From positions 1 to 64,000 of the forward strand of contig NZ_VORR01000012.1 of the NCBI RefSeq assembly GCF_007997085.1: 64,000 bases of DNA, written 5' to 3'. The DNA comes from Polaribacter sp. IC066. GTDB lineage: Bacteria > Bacteroidota > Bacteroidia > Flavobacteriales > Flavobacteriaceae. The notes beneath the pieces were generated by a model, which saw only the letters and a list, made by a program, of their open reading frames with translations, was not told the DNA's origin and did no database searches. The position numbers and the translations under genes are program-made. This document shows positions 1-8,025 of this stretch, one piece after another (within the stretch, counting starts at the first letter, position 1; every line of letters starts with the position of its first letter).

Positions 1-75
1 ATATTCTTTGCAATTTTTATCTGTTTTAAACCGTTCAGTAAACTCTAAAAGGTTTTGTCCTGTAAATAAATCCAT
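1..75 (-). CDS. IS1595-family transposase, N-terminal 25 residues only
   Basis: The minus-strand frame starts at the ATG at 75-73 and runs off the left edge. It encodes MDLFTGQNLLEFTERF followed by KTDKNCKEY, which I recognise as the opening of flavobacterial IS1595 (ISXO2-like) transposases, just before their zinc-ribbon domain. The identification rests on this short conserved N-terminus only. The catalytic part lies outside the window, so integrity cannot be judged. A broken dehydrogenase gene begins just behind it, which fits an insertion that helped destroy that gene. Confidence 0.7.
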   Translation of the reverse strand, partial: MDLFTGQNLLEFTERFKTDKNCKEY

Positions 76-119
76 AATCACCCTATTTTATTGACTTACA
101 AGATATGAAATTATCTACT

Positions 120-553
120 TACCTCAATAAAATTTTTCCGATTATAGCAGCATCAACTAATTCTTTTACTTTTTCAAAAGTAGGTAGTTTCCTTCTATAA
201 TGTATAACGACTAGTTTATCTGTTTTTATCTTTGAATGTATCCAATTCTATTACTTTAGAGAAGTTTAAGATTATAGGTTTTTCTAAATAAATAAATTTT
301 TGCAGGCAAACATTTTTTGGCGATTTCTAAATGAGTAGAAGGTGGGTTGCAATATAAACAGCGTTTATCTTGCTGTTTTCTAGCAACTCACCTACAGAAT
401 TATACCAAAAAGGAACTTGATGTCTTTCTGCGAAATGGTGCGCTTTTGCCGAACTTCTTCTCATAACTGCAATTAGTTTTGAGTTTTTTACTTTCTGAAA
501 AACCGGTCCGCTTTTTATTTCAGCAACGTCTCCACAGCTAATTATACCCTAAT
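120..553 (-). pseudogene. Broken Gfo/Idh/MocA-family dehydrogenase, N-terminal half
   Basis: Minus-strand translation gives pieces of an NAD(P)-binding sugar dehydrogenase: GIISCGDVAEIKSGPVFQKV near 550, then NSKLIAVMRRSSAKAHHFAE, then NAVYIATH near 330. After that the frame shifts into a piece resembling THLEIAKKC and EKPI. A last piece near 120-215 reads HYRRKLPTFEKVKELVDAAI, which in intact family members lies well downstream, so internal sequence is missing. A stop codon sits directly before the Rossmann motif where the family often has Trp (TGG to TAG is the simple explanation). Frameshift, deletion and stop together mark a dead gene. Its position next to hexuronate genes suggests a former sugar oxidoreductase; the substrate is unknown. 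Confidence 0.75.
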
Positions 554-578
554 TAGTTGTTTTTATACTAGAAAAAAC

Positions 579-1982
579 TTATTTAAAATTAAAATAATTT
601 TGAGCATTGTAATAACAAATATCACTTATGATACTACCTAAAAATTTTTCATCATTTGGTAGTTCACCGTTCTCAACATCAGTTCCAATTATATTGCATA
701 AAATTCTTCTAAAATAATCGTGTCTTGGAAACGATAAGAAGCTTCTAGAATCGGTTAACATGCCAACAAAACAAGTTAATAAACCTTGATTAGAAAGTGT
801 GTTAATTTGTTTTTCCATGCCGTCTTTTTGATCTAAAAACCACCAAGCCGCACCAAATTGTACTTTTCCTTTTACAGTACCATCATTAAAATTACCAACC
901 ATAGTAGCAAAAACTTCATTATCAGACGGATTCAAATTGTAAACAATTGTTTTTGTCAACTGATTTGTACTGTCTAGCGCATTTAAAAATCCGCTTAATG
1001 CTTTTGCTTGCGAGAAATCTCCAATAGAATCAAAACCAGTATCCGGGCCTAACTCTTTTAATAAACGTTTGTTATTATTTCTGATGGCACCCAAATGCAA
1101 TTGCTGCGTCCATCCTTTTTTATGATACATTTTTCCTAAAGCAATCATTGTTTTTGCTTTAAAAAATGAGACCTCTTCAGGCGCTAATTCTTGGTGTGCT
1201 TTTACTTTATCAAAAAGGTCTGCAATAGCATATTTTTCAGTTTCAAAATAGTACAATTGTTCCAAACCATGATCGGACAATCTACAGCCGTTTTCATTAA
1301 AAAAATCAACTCTATTTTCTAGGGCAGCTAATAAATCAGTATAAGAATTAATAGAAATTGCACTCGCTTTTTCTAGTTCTAATAAGTAAGTATTATATGT
1401 TTTTACATCTTCTACCCCAAAAGATTTATCTGGTCTAAAAGTAGGGAAAGTTTTTACTTTAGAAGCATCCTTTTGAATGGCAATATGATATTCTAGAGAA
1501 TCTATTGGATCATCTGTTGTGCATAAAGATTCTACATTTTGCATTTTTAATAATCCGTTTGTAGAATGCGTTTTTTGTTGTAAAAGCTCCGATGTTTTCT
1601 CATAAATTTCTTCGGCGTTTTCTGGGGATAAAATTTCATCAATTCCAAAATAGGCTTTTAGTTCTAAATGTGTCCAATGAAATAATGGATTTCGAATGGT
1701 AAAAGGAACCACTTCTGCCCACTTTAAGAATTTTTCTTTATCCGAAGCAGTACCTGTAATGTACTTTTCATTAATTCCAAAAGCACGCATTGCGCGCCAT
1801 TTGTAGTGGTCTCCAGACAACCAAACTTGCGTAATGTTTTCAAACTGTTTGTCTTCTGCAATTTGTTGTGGTGCTAAATGATTGTGGTAATCTATAATCG
1901 GCAACGACTTTGCATAGTTGTGGTATAATTTTATTGCGAAATCGTTTCGTAATAAAAAATCGTTTGTTATAAAGCTGTTCAT
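579..1982 (-). CDS. uxaC: Glucuronate isomerase (uronate isomerase)
   Basis: This 467-residue protein is the expected length for UxaC, an amidohydrolase-superfamily enzyme that interconverts D-glucuronate and D-fructuronate (and galacturonate and tagaturonate) in the cytoplasm. The metal-binding DYHNHL motif sits near residue 31. A GAAWWFLDQKDGMEKQ segment and the TDSRSFLSFPRHDYFRR segment near the C-terminus are characteristic. The start ATG at 1982 gives the usual MNSFITNDFLL beginning. It is the first step of the pathway continued by kdgK and the KDPG aldolase on the other side of the LacI gene. It is transcribed in the same direction as the LacI gene and lies about 80 bp downstream of it, so co-transcription is possible. 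Confident assignment. Confidence 0.96.
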   Translation of the reverse strand: MNSFITNDFLLRNDFAIKLYHNYAKSLPIIDYHNHLAPQQIAEDKQFENITQVWLSGDHYKWRAMRAFGINEKYITGTASDKEKFLKWAEVVPFTIRNPLFHWTHLELKAYFGIDEILSPENAEEIYEKTSELLQQKTHSTNGLLKMQNVESLCTTDDPIDSLEYHIAIQKDASKVKTFPTFRPDKSFGVEDVKTYNTYLLELEKASAISINSYTDLLAALENRVDFFNENGCRLSDHGLEQLYYFETEKYAIADLFDKVKAHQELAPEEVSFFKAKTMIALGKMYHKKGWTQQLHLGAIRNNNKRLLKELGPDTGFDSIGDFSQAKALSGFLNALDSTNQLTKTIVYNLNPSDNEVFATMVGNFNDGTVKGKVQFGAAWWFLDQKDGMEKQINTLSNQGLLTCFVGMLTDSRSFLSFPRHDYFRRILCNIIGTDVENGELPNDEKFLGSIISDICYYNAQNYFNFK

Positions 1983-2062
1983 GGTATGAATCTCTTATTT
2001 TATAATAAATACTTATGGTATTCTTATATTGGTTTATTATGATAACAATATGGAGTAAAAAA

Positions 2063-3088
2063 TTAGGTAAGTTTAGAAGAATCTCTAATAATTAATTCCG
2101 CGTTTAATATAATTTTATTTAAATTTTGTTTAATATTTTTTTCATTCTGATAAAATAAAAATCGTTCTGCTGCTTGTTTTCCGATTTCCTCGCTATGTTG
2201 ATTAATACTAGATATTGTAGGCGTAACCATAGCAGTAAAAGGCTCATTTCCAAAACCAACTAAAGCTATTTCATTAGGTACTTTTATGGTATTCTCTTTC
2301 AAAATTTGCAGGGCACCCAGAGCAGCGTAATCTCCTGCAACATAAACGGCATCTGGTTTGTCTTGCAAATTGATCAGTTGTAACATATATTTTCTTCCAT
2401 CTTCAATGGTCAAATTACACTCTATTAACAATTCCTCTTCCAATGGTAAATTATGTTCTTTTAATGCATCGATATACCCACGAATTCTATTATTAAAGAT
2501 TCGTGTACGTTTGTAACCGCCAATATGAGCTATTCTTTTACAGCCTTGTTCTGCAAGATGTTTTACAATTAGATGACTGCTTGCATAGTCATCTATACCC
2601 ACATAGTCTACGTTTAAATCGTTTTCTCCTCGGTCAAATAGAATCAAAGGAATTCCTTTGGATTTTATTTTTTCATAAAAAGATAAATCTACGGTTTCAT
2701 TCGCCATAGAGGCGATAATACCATCAACTTGCGTAAAAAGTAACGTATCAATACTATCGCATTCTTTCTTATACGATTCGTTAGATTGGGTTATAATAAT
2801 ATTATATCCTTTCTTATTTAAAACTTCTTCAATATTTTGAATAACTGATGAAAAAAAACTACTATTTGTTCTTGGTACAATGACACCAACTAAATAACTC
2901 TTTCCACTTCTTAAGGCACTTGCCAAATGATTTCGTTGGTAATTTAATTTTTCTGCAACTTCTCTTACTGCTATTTTTGTTTTTTCACTTATTCTAGAAT
3001 CGTTATGTAACGCTTTAGAAACAGCTGCTGCAGAAATATTTAACACGTTTGCAATATCTTTTATCGTAGTTTTTTTAGTTTTTATCAA
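2063..3088 (-). CDS. LacI-family transcriptional regulator of hexuronate genes
   Basis: The N-terminal helix-turn-helix reads TTIKDIANVLNISAAAVSKA and is followed by a periplasmic-binding-protein-like sensor domain. The frame is open up to a TTG at 3121, but that TTG is part of a good promoter -7 element (TATATTTG) and lies in front of an operator. I therefore place the start at the TTG at 3088, giving 341 residues that begin just before the DNA-binding domain; no in-frame ATG is available. The family normally represses sugar genes and releases DNA on binding a metabolite. Here the likely targets are its own promoter and the kdgK operon, because matching palindromes sit at both. The effector (perhaps a keto-deoxy sugar acid) is inferred only from the neighbourhood. 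Confidence 0.9.
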   Translation of the reverse strand: MIKTKKTTIKDIANVLNISAAAVSKALHNDSRISEKTKIAVREVAEKLNYQRNHLASALRSGKSYLVGVIVPRTNSSFFSSVIQNIEEVLNKKGYNIIITQSNESYKKECDSIDTLLFTQVDGIIASMANETVDLSFYEKIKSKGIPLILFDRGENDLNVDYVGIDDYASSHLIVKHLAEQGCKRIAHIGGYKRTRIFNNRIRGYIDALKEHNLPLEEELLIECNLTIEDGRKYMLQLINLQDKPDAVYVAGDYAALGALQILKENTIKVPNEIALVGFGNEPFTAMVTPTISSINQHSEEIGKQAAERFLFYQNEKNIKQNLNKIILNAELIIRDSSKLT

Positions 3089-3105
3089 AATATTTATATA
3101 TTTGC

Positions 3106-3117
3106 TTAAACGTTTAA
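3106..3117. promoter_or_regulatory. LacI-type operator, copy 1
   Basis: A perfect 12-bp palindrome TTAAACGTTTAA with the central CG typical of LacI-family operators. Its context is GCTTAAACGTTTAAAC. It lies immediately downstream of the -7 element of the regulator gene, where a bound repressor would block transcription. This suggests autoregulation. A second copy is at 3195-3206. Confidence 0.75.
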
Positions 3118-3118
3118 A

Positions 3119-3149
3119 CAAATATAACTTGTTTTCACTTTATAATCAA
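3119..3149 (-). promoter_or_regulatory. Promoter of the LacI-family regulator
   Basis: On the minus strand a TTG (3149-3147) is separated by 20 bases from TATATTTG (3126-3119), matching the Bacteroidota sigma factor consensus TTG-N(17-23)-TAnnTTTG. Transcription would begin about 5-8 bases further on, inside operator copy 1. This argues that translation begins downstream, at the TTG at 3088. Confidence 0.7.
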
Positions 3150-3194
3150 AACAAATAATAGAATATATGTTTTGATTTTATTTTAACAAGTTGC

Positions 3195-3206
3195 TTAAAC
3201 GTTTAA
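3195..3206. promoter_or_regulatory. LacI-type operator, copy 2
   Basis: The same palindrome TTAAACGTTTAA in the context GCTTAAACGTTTAACT, 89 bp from copy 1 and about 35 bp before the kdgK start. It is well placed to control the kdgK operon. The shared bases extend beyond the palindrome (GCTTAAACGTTTAA in both copies), which supports one protein binding both sites. Confidence 0.75.
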
Positions 3207-3239
3207 CTAAATAATTAAAAACAATTAATTTAAATAAAA

Positions 3240-4280
3240 ATGGGTAAAGTAGTAACATTTGGAGAAATCATGTTAAGATTAGCTCCTCAAGGATTTTTAA
3301 GATTTTCACAAGCCAATAATTTTGATGTTGTTTATGGTGGTGGAGAATCTAACGTAGCAGTTTCATTAGCAAATTACGGAGTTGATGTTGATTTTGTAAC
3401 ACGCTTACCAAAAAATGATATTGGTGAATGTGCTATGATGGAAATGAGAAAACGTGGAGTTGGCGTAGATAAAATTGTATATGGTGGTGATCGTTTAGGA
3501 ATTTATTTTTTAGAAACAGGTGCAGTATCTAGAGGTTCTAAAGTTGTGTATGACAGAGCACATTCTGCAATCGCAGAAATTGAATCTGGAATGATCGATT
3601 GGGATACTGTTTTTGATGGAGTGGAATGGTTTCATTGGACCGGAATTACACCTGCAATTTCTCAAGGAGCAGCAGATGTTTGTTTAGAAGCTGTTAAAGC
3701 TGCAAGTGCAAAAGGAATTACAATCTCTACTGATTTAAATTACCGAGCTAAACTATGGAATTATGGCGGAGATAGAGAAGCAATTATGACAGAGTTAACA
3801 TCTTATTGCGATGTTATTTTGGGAAATGAAGAAGATGCAGAAAAACATTTTGGAATTCATCCAGAGGGTTTAGATGTTCACAAAGATGGTCATGATGTAA
3901 AAGCAGAAGCATTTTTATCTGTATGTAAACAAATGATGGAGAAATTTCCAAGAGCTAAAAAAGTAATTACAACTTTAAGAGGTTCAATTTCTGCTTCTCA
4001 TAATACTTGGGCTGGTGTTTTATATGATGGAACAAAAATGTTACAAACGCGTCAATACCAAATAACAGATATCGTAGATAGAGTTGGCGGTGGTGATTCT
4101 TTTATGGGTGGTTTAATATATGGATTATTAACATATCCAGAAGATGATCAAAATGCTTTAGATTTTGCCGTAGCTGCTTCTTGTTTAAAACACACTATAA
4201 AAGGAGATGCAAACTTAGTAACCGTTGCTGAAGTAGAAAAATTAATGGGAGGAGATTCTTCTGGTAGAGTAGCAAGATAA
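3240..4280 (+). CDS. kdgK: 2-dehydro-3-deoxygluconokinase (PfkB family)
   Basis: 346 residues with the ribokinase/PfkB fold. The N-terminal MGKVVTFGEIMLRLAP and GGGESNVAVSLA segments bind the sugar acid. The C-terminal DRVGGGDSFMGGLIYGL carries the catalytic Asp and anion hole. It phosphorylates 2-keto-3-deoxygluconate to KDPG, the substrate of the aldolase two genes downstream. It is the first gene of a three-gene operon (32 bp, then 1 bp spacing). Operator copy 2 lies just upstream, so control by the adjacent LacI protein is likely. The length and motifs match the KdgK subfamily common in Flavobacteriia. Confidence 0.94.
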   Translation: MGKVVTFGEIMLRLAPQGFLRFSQANNFDVVYGGGESNVAVSLANYGVDVDFVTRLPKNDIGECAMMEMRKRGVGVDKIVYGGDRLGIYFLETGAVSRGSKVVYDRAHSAIAEIESGMIDWDTVFDGVEWFHWTGITPAISQGAADVCLEAVKAASAKGITISTDLNYRAKLWNYGGDREAIMTELTSYCDVILGNEEDAEKHFGIHPEGLDVHKDGHDVKAEAFLSVCKQMMEKFPRAKKVITTLRGSISASHNTWAGVLYDGTKMLQTRQYQITDIVDRVGGGDSFMGGLIYGLLTYPEDDQNALDFAVAASCLKHTIKGDANLVTVAEVEKLMGGDSSGRVAR

Positions 4281-4312
4281 TACATAACTCTTCTTTTAAA
4301 AAAAATCAAAAG

Positions 4313-5536
4313 ATGTTAGAGCCTAAAATGTCTGTTTTAATTTTATGTGGAGGTGGTCCTGCACCCGGAATAAATGCTGTAATCAGCACGGTGGCAAAAG
4401 TCTTTTTAGAGGATGGCTATCGCGTAATAGGTATTCATGAGGGCTTTAAAGGTCTTTTTTCTGAAGAACCTAAATTAAAAGAATTTGATTTTTTTCATGC
4501 AGATAGAATATTTAGTAGAGGTGGTTCGACTTTAATCATGAGTCGCTTTAAGCCTAATAATGAAGTATTGAATACGTCTATTTTTAAGGATAATAATGTA
4601 AAGTTACTTGTTACTATTGGAGGTGATGATACGGCGTCTACAGCCAATAGAATTTCACAATATTTAAAAAAGGAAGCTATATTTATATCCAATATTCACG
4701 TACCAAAAACAATAGATAATGATTTGCCTTTACCTGATAGGAATCCAACGTTTGGATTTCATTCGGCCAAAGACGAAGGTGTTAAAATAGGAAACACAGT
4801 TTATGAAGACGCGCGTACAAGTCAAAACTGGTTTGTGATGTCTGCGATGGGAAGATCTGCAGGACATTTAGCATTTGGAATCGCGGCAAGTTGTCATTTT
4901 CCAATGACGGTTATTCCTGAAATGTTTGCTAAAACTGAAATCACGATAGATAAAGTTGTCCGCTTAATTGTGTCTTCTATCATAAAAAGGAAGTTAAAAA
5001 ACATCCATTATGGTGTTGCCATGGTTAGTGAAGGGATCTTTCATAATTTAAAGAAATCAGAACTAGATAAGATAGGAATCAATTTTACGTATGACTCTCA
5101 TGGACATCCAGAACTAGGAAACGTTAGTAAATCTCATATTTTAAATGTACTTGTTCAAGATCAACTAAAAAAGATTGGATTGGTTATAAAAACACGTCCG
5201 AGTGAATTGGGTTATGAACTGCGTTGTTGCAGACCTATTGGTTTTGATTTAACTTTATGTACTCTTTTAGGAATAGGTGTAAAAAAACTTTTTGATCAAG
5301 GAAAGAGTGGTTGTTTGGTCTCCGCAAACTCCAAAGGTGAGATATCGCCTTTGTATTTAAAAGAGTTACAAGATAAAGAGGGTAAAATCAAACCTCGTTT
5401 AGTAGAGATTGATTCAGAGTTTGCACATTTATTTTTTCAAAACCTTCATTACATAAAAGAAAGTGATTATAAAGATTTAAAGGGTTATCATATAATCCCT
5501 GAAGCATATGATTTTAATAAAATACTAATAGAATAA
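4313..5536 (+). CDS. 6-phosphofructokinase, probably pyrophosphate-dependent
   Basis: 407 residues of the PfkA superfamily. Visible motifs are GGGPAPGINA (residues about 12-21), GGDDT (about 102), PKTIDND (about 132, containing the catalytic Asp) and MGRSAGHLA. In this superfamily an Asp after GGD (GGDD in place of GGDG) and a Lys before TIDND (PKTIDND in place of PGTIDND) go with PPi rather than ATP as phosphoryl donor. Both are present, so a reversible PPi-dependent enzyme is the best reading. It sits between kdgK and the KDPG aldolase, 32 bp after one and 1 bp before the other, so it is co-expressed with hexuronate breakdown. A role in returning triose phosphate carbon to hexose phosphate is inferred. 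Donor specificity is untested. Confidence 0.88.
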   Translation: MLEPKMSVLILCGGGPAPGINAVISTVAKVFLEDGYRVIGIHEGFKGLFSEEPKLKEFDFFHADRIFSRGGSTLIMSRFKPNNEVLNTSIFKDNNVKLLVTIGGDDTASTANRISQYLKKEAIFISNIHVPKTIDNDLPLPDRNPTFGFHSAKDEGVKIGNTVYEDARTSQNWFVMSAMGRSAGHLAFGIAASCHFPMTVIPEMFAKTEITIDKVVRLIVSSIIKRKLKNIHYGVAMVSEGIFHNLKKSELDKIGINFTYDSHGHPELGNVSKSHILNVLVQDQLKKIGLVIKTRPSELGYELRCCRPIGFDLTLCTLLGIGVKKLFDQGKSGCLVSANSKGEISPLYLKELQDKEGKIKPRLVEIDSEFAHLFFQNLHYIKESDYKDLKGYHIIPEAYDFNKILIE

Positions 5537-5537
5537 A

Positions 5538-6206
5538 ATGGCACAATTTACAAGATTAGAAGTAGCACAAATAATGAAAGATACAGGCATGGTTCCTTTA
5601 TTTTATCATAAAGATTTAGAAATCAGCAAAAAAGTAATCACCGCTTGTTATAAAGGGGGTGCAAGACTTTTAGAATTTACAGCTCGTGGAGACTTCGCAC
5701 ACGAAGTTTTTGGAGAATTAGTGAAATATGTAACTAAAGAATTACCAGGAATGGTCATGGGTGTTGGTTCTGTAACAGATGCAGCAGCAGCTTCTAGATT
5801 TATGTCTTTGGGTGCAAACTTTATTGTTACACCGGTTTTACGTGAAGATATCGCAATTGTGTGTAATAGAAGAAAAGTTTTGTGGTCTCCTGGATGCGGA
5901 ACGCTCACAGAAATTGCAAGAGCAGAAGAATTAGGCTGTGAAATCGTTAAATTATTTCCTGGTGATATTTATGGTCCTCAATTTGTAAAAGGAATTAAAG
6001 GTCCTCAACCCTGGACAAGTATTATGCCAACAGGTGGGGTATCGCCGACCAAAGAAAATTTAGAAGCTTGGTTTAGCGCAGGTGTAACTTGTGTCGGTAT
6101 GGGATCTCAATTAATGGCAAAAGATGCTGATGGTAATTTTGATTATGTTAAAATTGAAAGTTTAACTGAAAATGCCATTAAAATTATACAAGATTTAAAA
6201 AAATAG
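5538..6206 (+). CDS. eda: 2-dehydro-3-deoxyphosphogluconate (KDPG) aldolase
   Basis: 222 residues, the standard length for the class I KDPG/KHG aldolase. The RLLEFTARGDF segment holds the conserved Glu. EIVKLFPGDIYGPQFVKGIK holds the Schiff-base Lys, and MPTGGVSP is the phosphate-binding loop. It splits KDPG into pyruvate and glyceraldehyde 3-phosphate. The ATG lies one base after the stop of the phosphofructokinase, so translation is probably coupled. It is the last gene of the operon and a hairpin terminator follows at 6241. Confidence 0.95.
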   Translation: MAQFTRLEVAQIMKDTGMVPLFYHKDLEISKKVITACYKGGARLLEFTARGDFAHEVFGELVKYVTKELPGMVMGVGSVTDAAAASRFMSLGANFIVTPVLREDIAIVCNRRKVLWSPGCGTLTEIARAEELGCEIVKLFPGDIYGPQFVKGIKGPQPWTSIMPTGGVSPTKENLEAWFSAGVTCVGMGSQLMAKDADGNFDYVKIESLTENAIKIIQDLKK

Positions 6207-6240
6207 TTTTGTGCAGTTGATTAGTTTATAACACGAACAA

Positions 6241-6274
6241 AAACCCGAAATTCATTGTAAATTCGGGTTTTTTA
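6241..6274 (+). terminator. Rho-independent terminator of the kdgK operon
   Basis: The arms AAACCCGAA (6241-6249) and TTCGGGTTT (6262-6270) form a 9-bp stem with a 12-base loop, followed by a run of T. It stands 35 bp after the aldolase stop codon. Confidence 0.85.
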
Positions 6275-6424
6275 TTTAAATTTAATTGCGGTAAGTAGAT
6301 AAATATATTCATTGAAGTCAATAAACCTAATGAATAATGGATGTATTTTAAGGATAAAAGCTTCTTGGAGTGTCTACCTTTGATGTGACGATTTTTATGA
6401 GCTTATTAATTTTATAGTTGACTT

Positions 6425-6712
6425 ATGGTAAAAAAGTATGACAATGAATTTAAAGTTATAATCGTAGAACTATTAAATTCGGTCATTAAGACAAAACAAG
6501 TTAGTGAGGATTATGGTTTAAGCTTTAGTATGGTTGGGCGTTGGAAACGCGAATACAAGTTAAAATCGGGTGATTTCTCAAAAAAGAAGGAGTTATCAGT
6601 TAAGTATCAATAAATCAATACTTTAAAGAAATAGTTAAAGAATGTAACAATGGAGCGTGAAATCTTAAAAAAGGCGGTAATCAAACAACCCGAAAACGAT
6701 ATTTTCTCCTCT
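6425..6712 (+). pseudogene. IS3-family OrfA remnant
   Basis: The first 62 codons are intact and encode a helix-turn-helix transposase N-terminus (KKYDNEFKVIIVELL, then KQVSEDYGLSFSMVGRWKRE). A stop follows at 6611. Downstream, in shifted frames, the typical coiled-coil end with MEREILKKAV can be read near 6650-6690. The DNA-binding part survives as an ORF, but the protein is truncated before the leucine-zipper region. Confidence 0.75.
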
Positions 6713-7649
6713 TAATATCAAATTTTCAAGAGCGACTTATAAGATATCAATTCATTTTAGAAAATGTTGATATATCTAGTGGAAAAGATATGTAAATCTA
6801 TGAAAGTTAGTAAAACGTTGATTAAAATTGATTTAAGAACAAATACATTGTGTTTTTAAAAACACCAACAGCACATCTAAAAGAAAGAATTAAAATCGTC
6901 TTTGAAGATAACCGAGAAATTTATGGTAGCTGTAGGGTTCAAAAAGACTGGAAAGGGAAGACCTGTTTTACTCCCAATCTTACATAGGATTACTAATGAA
7001 AGAAATGGGTTTAAGAAGTGTTCTAAAAAGAAAATTTGTAATTACAACAGACTCTAATCATCAATATTTAATTGCAGAAAATACGTTAAATAAAGAGTTT
7101 TCTAGTCTTAAATTAGCAGAAATATAGGTGTATGATATCACCTATATTTGAGTTAATGACGATTGGAGTTATTTAACAACCATCATATATCTTGCTGATA
7201 GAAAAGTTGTTGAATGGTCTTTGAGTGAAGGTATGACAACTCAAAATACAGTAATGAAAGCTTGGATTAAAGCTCGAAAAACAAGAAGTATTAGCAATAG
7301 ACTTATTTTTTATTCTGATAGAGGTGTCCAGTATGCATCAAAAAAAATGACTAATTTCTGTAACTTTAACCTTAAAATAACTCAAAGTATGAGCAGGAAA
7401 GATTTGATATTAAGAACAAAAGCGCAGTTTTTAATAAAAAAGGAATGCTGTAACTAAAAGTTTTTTTAAAACAATCAAATATGAATGGCTATATCGATTT
7501 AAATCCACCTCAAATAACCAATTATATGACTCTATACAAGGCTATATATGCATTGGTATAATACAGAAAGATTACATGCTAGTTTAGGGTATCTCTCACC
7601 TCTAGAAATGGAAATAAAATTGAAAGGAATTATTAAAAAGATAACTTAA
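6713..7649 (+). pseudogene. IS3-family OrfB (DDE integrase) remnant
   Basis: Pieces of the rve integrase core can be read across several frames: FSSLKLAEI-stop-VYDITYI near 7100, DDWSYLTTIIYLADRKVVEW near 7155-7215, IFYSDRGVQYASKKMTNF near 7310-7350, and LHASLGYLSPLEMEIKLK near 7575-7625. In intact elements these form one protein with Asp, Asp and Glu catalytic residues. Here at least three stops or frameshifts interrupt it. The one open stretch (7221-7457) is only the middle of the old gene and should not be called as a separate protein. Confidence 0.8.
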
Positions 7650-7680
7650 GAAAATAGTCACAAATTTACTAGATAGTCCA

Positions 7681-8025
7681 TGATACCGCACAGAGTTGGA
7701 TTGGGGTAATATTCTTTATAATGAATTTAATAACATCAAAAAAAATAGCTAAGGAATATGCTATTTTTTGTGCGATGTTTAAAGATTGGAAAATAGTAAG
7801 ATTTATTAAATTATTTAAAGTGATTTTCCTTCAAAGTGAAACAAGAGCCTATAGACGAAATCAAAAATACTTAAAGTTAAAGCTTAAATACGTTTGTTAA
7901 AATCAGCATGTCCTAAATAGTATTTAAATAAAAACATATATTTTATTCATTTTAAAAAACCTATTTAATCTTTTTTAAGCTGTTCTTTGAATTACAAGAA
8001 CAGCTTTTGTTTTAGTTAATATTAG
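7681..8025. other. Gene-free stretch after the IS3 remnant
   Basis: No convincing gene on either strand. Two hairpins are present: AAAAAATAGC/GCTATTTTTT at 7740-7769, and AAGCTGTTCTT/AAGAACAGCTT at 7977-8006. The second lies just past the stop of the esterase-like gene that converges from the right. The rest is featureless AT-rich DNA. Confidence 0.5.
7977..8013. terminator. Hairpin terminator at the end of the esterase-like gene
   Basis: The perfect 11-bp arms AAGCTGTTCTT (7977-7987) and AAGAACAGCTT (7996-8006) enclose an 8-base loop. A T-rich tract follows on the plus strand (TTGTTTT), while the minus-strand side is A-rich. It lies 20 bp beyond the stop of the minus-strand gene that ends at 8026. 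Its orientation of action is uncertain. Confidence 0.5.

Larger units (their letters stand above)
6366..7680 (+). mobile_element. Decayed IS3-family insertion sequence
   Basis: The element is bounded by imperfect inverted repeats. The left end begins TGGAGTGTCTACC and ends TGACGATTTT (6366-6395). The right end (7651-7680), read inward on the other strand, begins TGGACTATCTAG and ends TGACTATTTT. Inside are remnants of both IS3 reading frames. The length of about 1.3 kb is normal for the family, but stops and frameshifts run throughout. I see no convincing target duplication. It can no longer move by itself. Confidence 0.8.

Noticed and set aside
4313..5536. Ordinary ATP-dependent phosphofructokinase
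   Set aside because: GGDDT and PKTIDND replace the GGDGS and PGTIDND of ATP enzymes.
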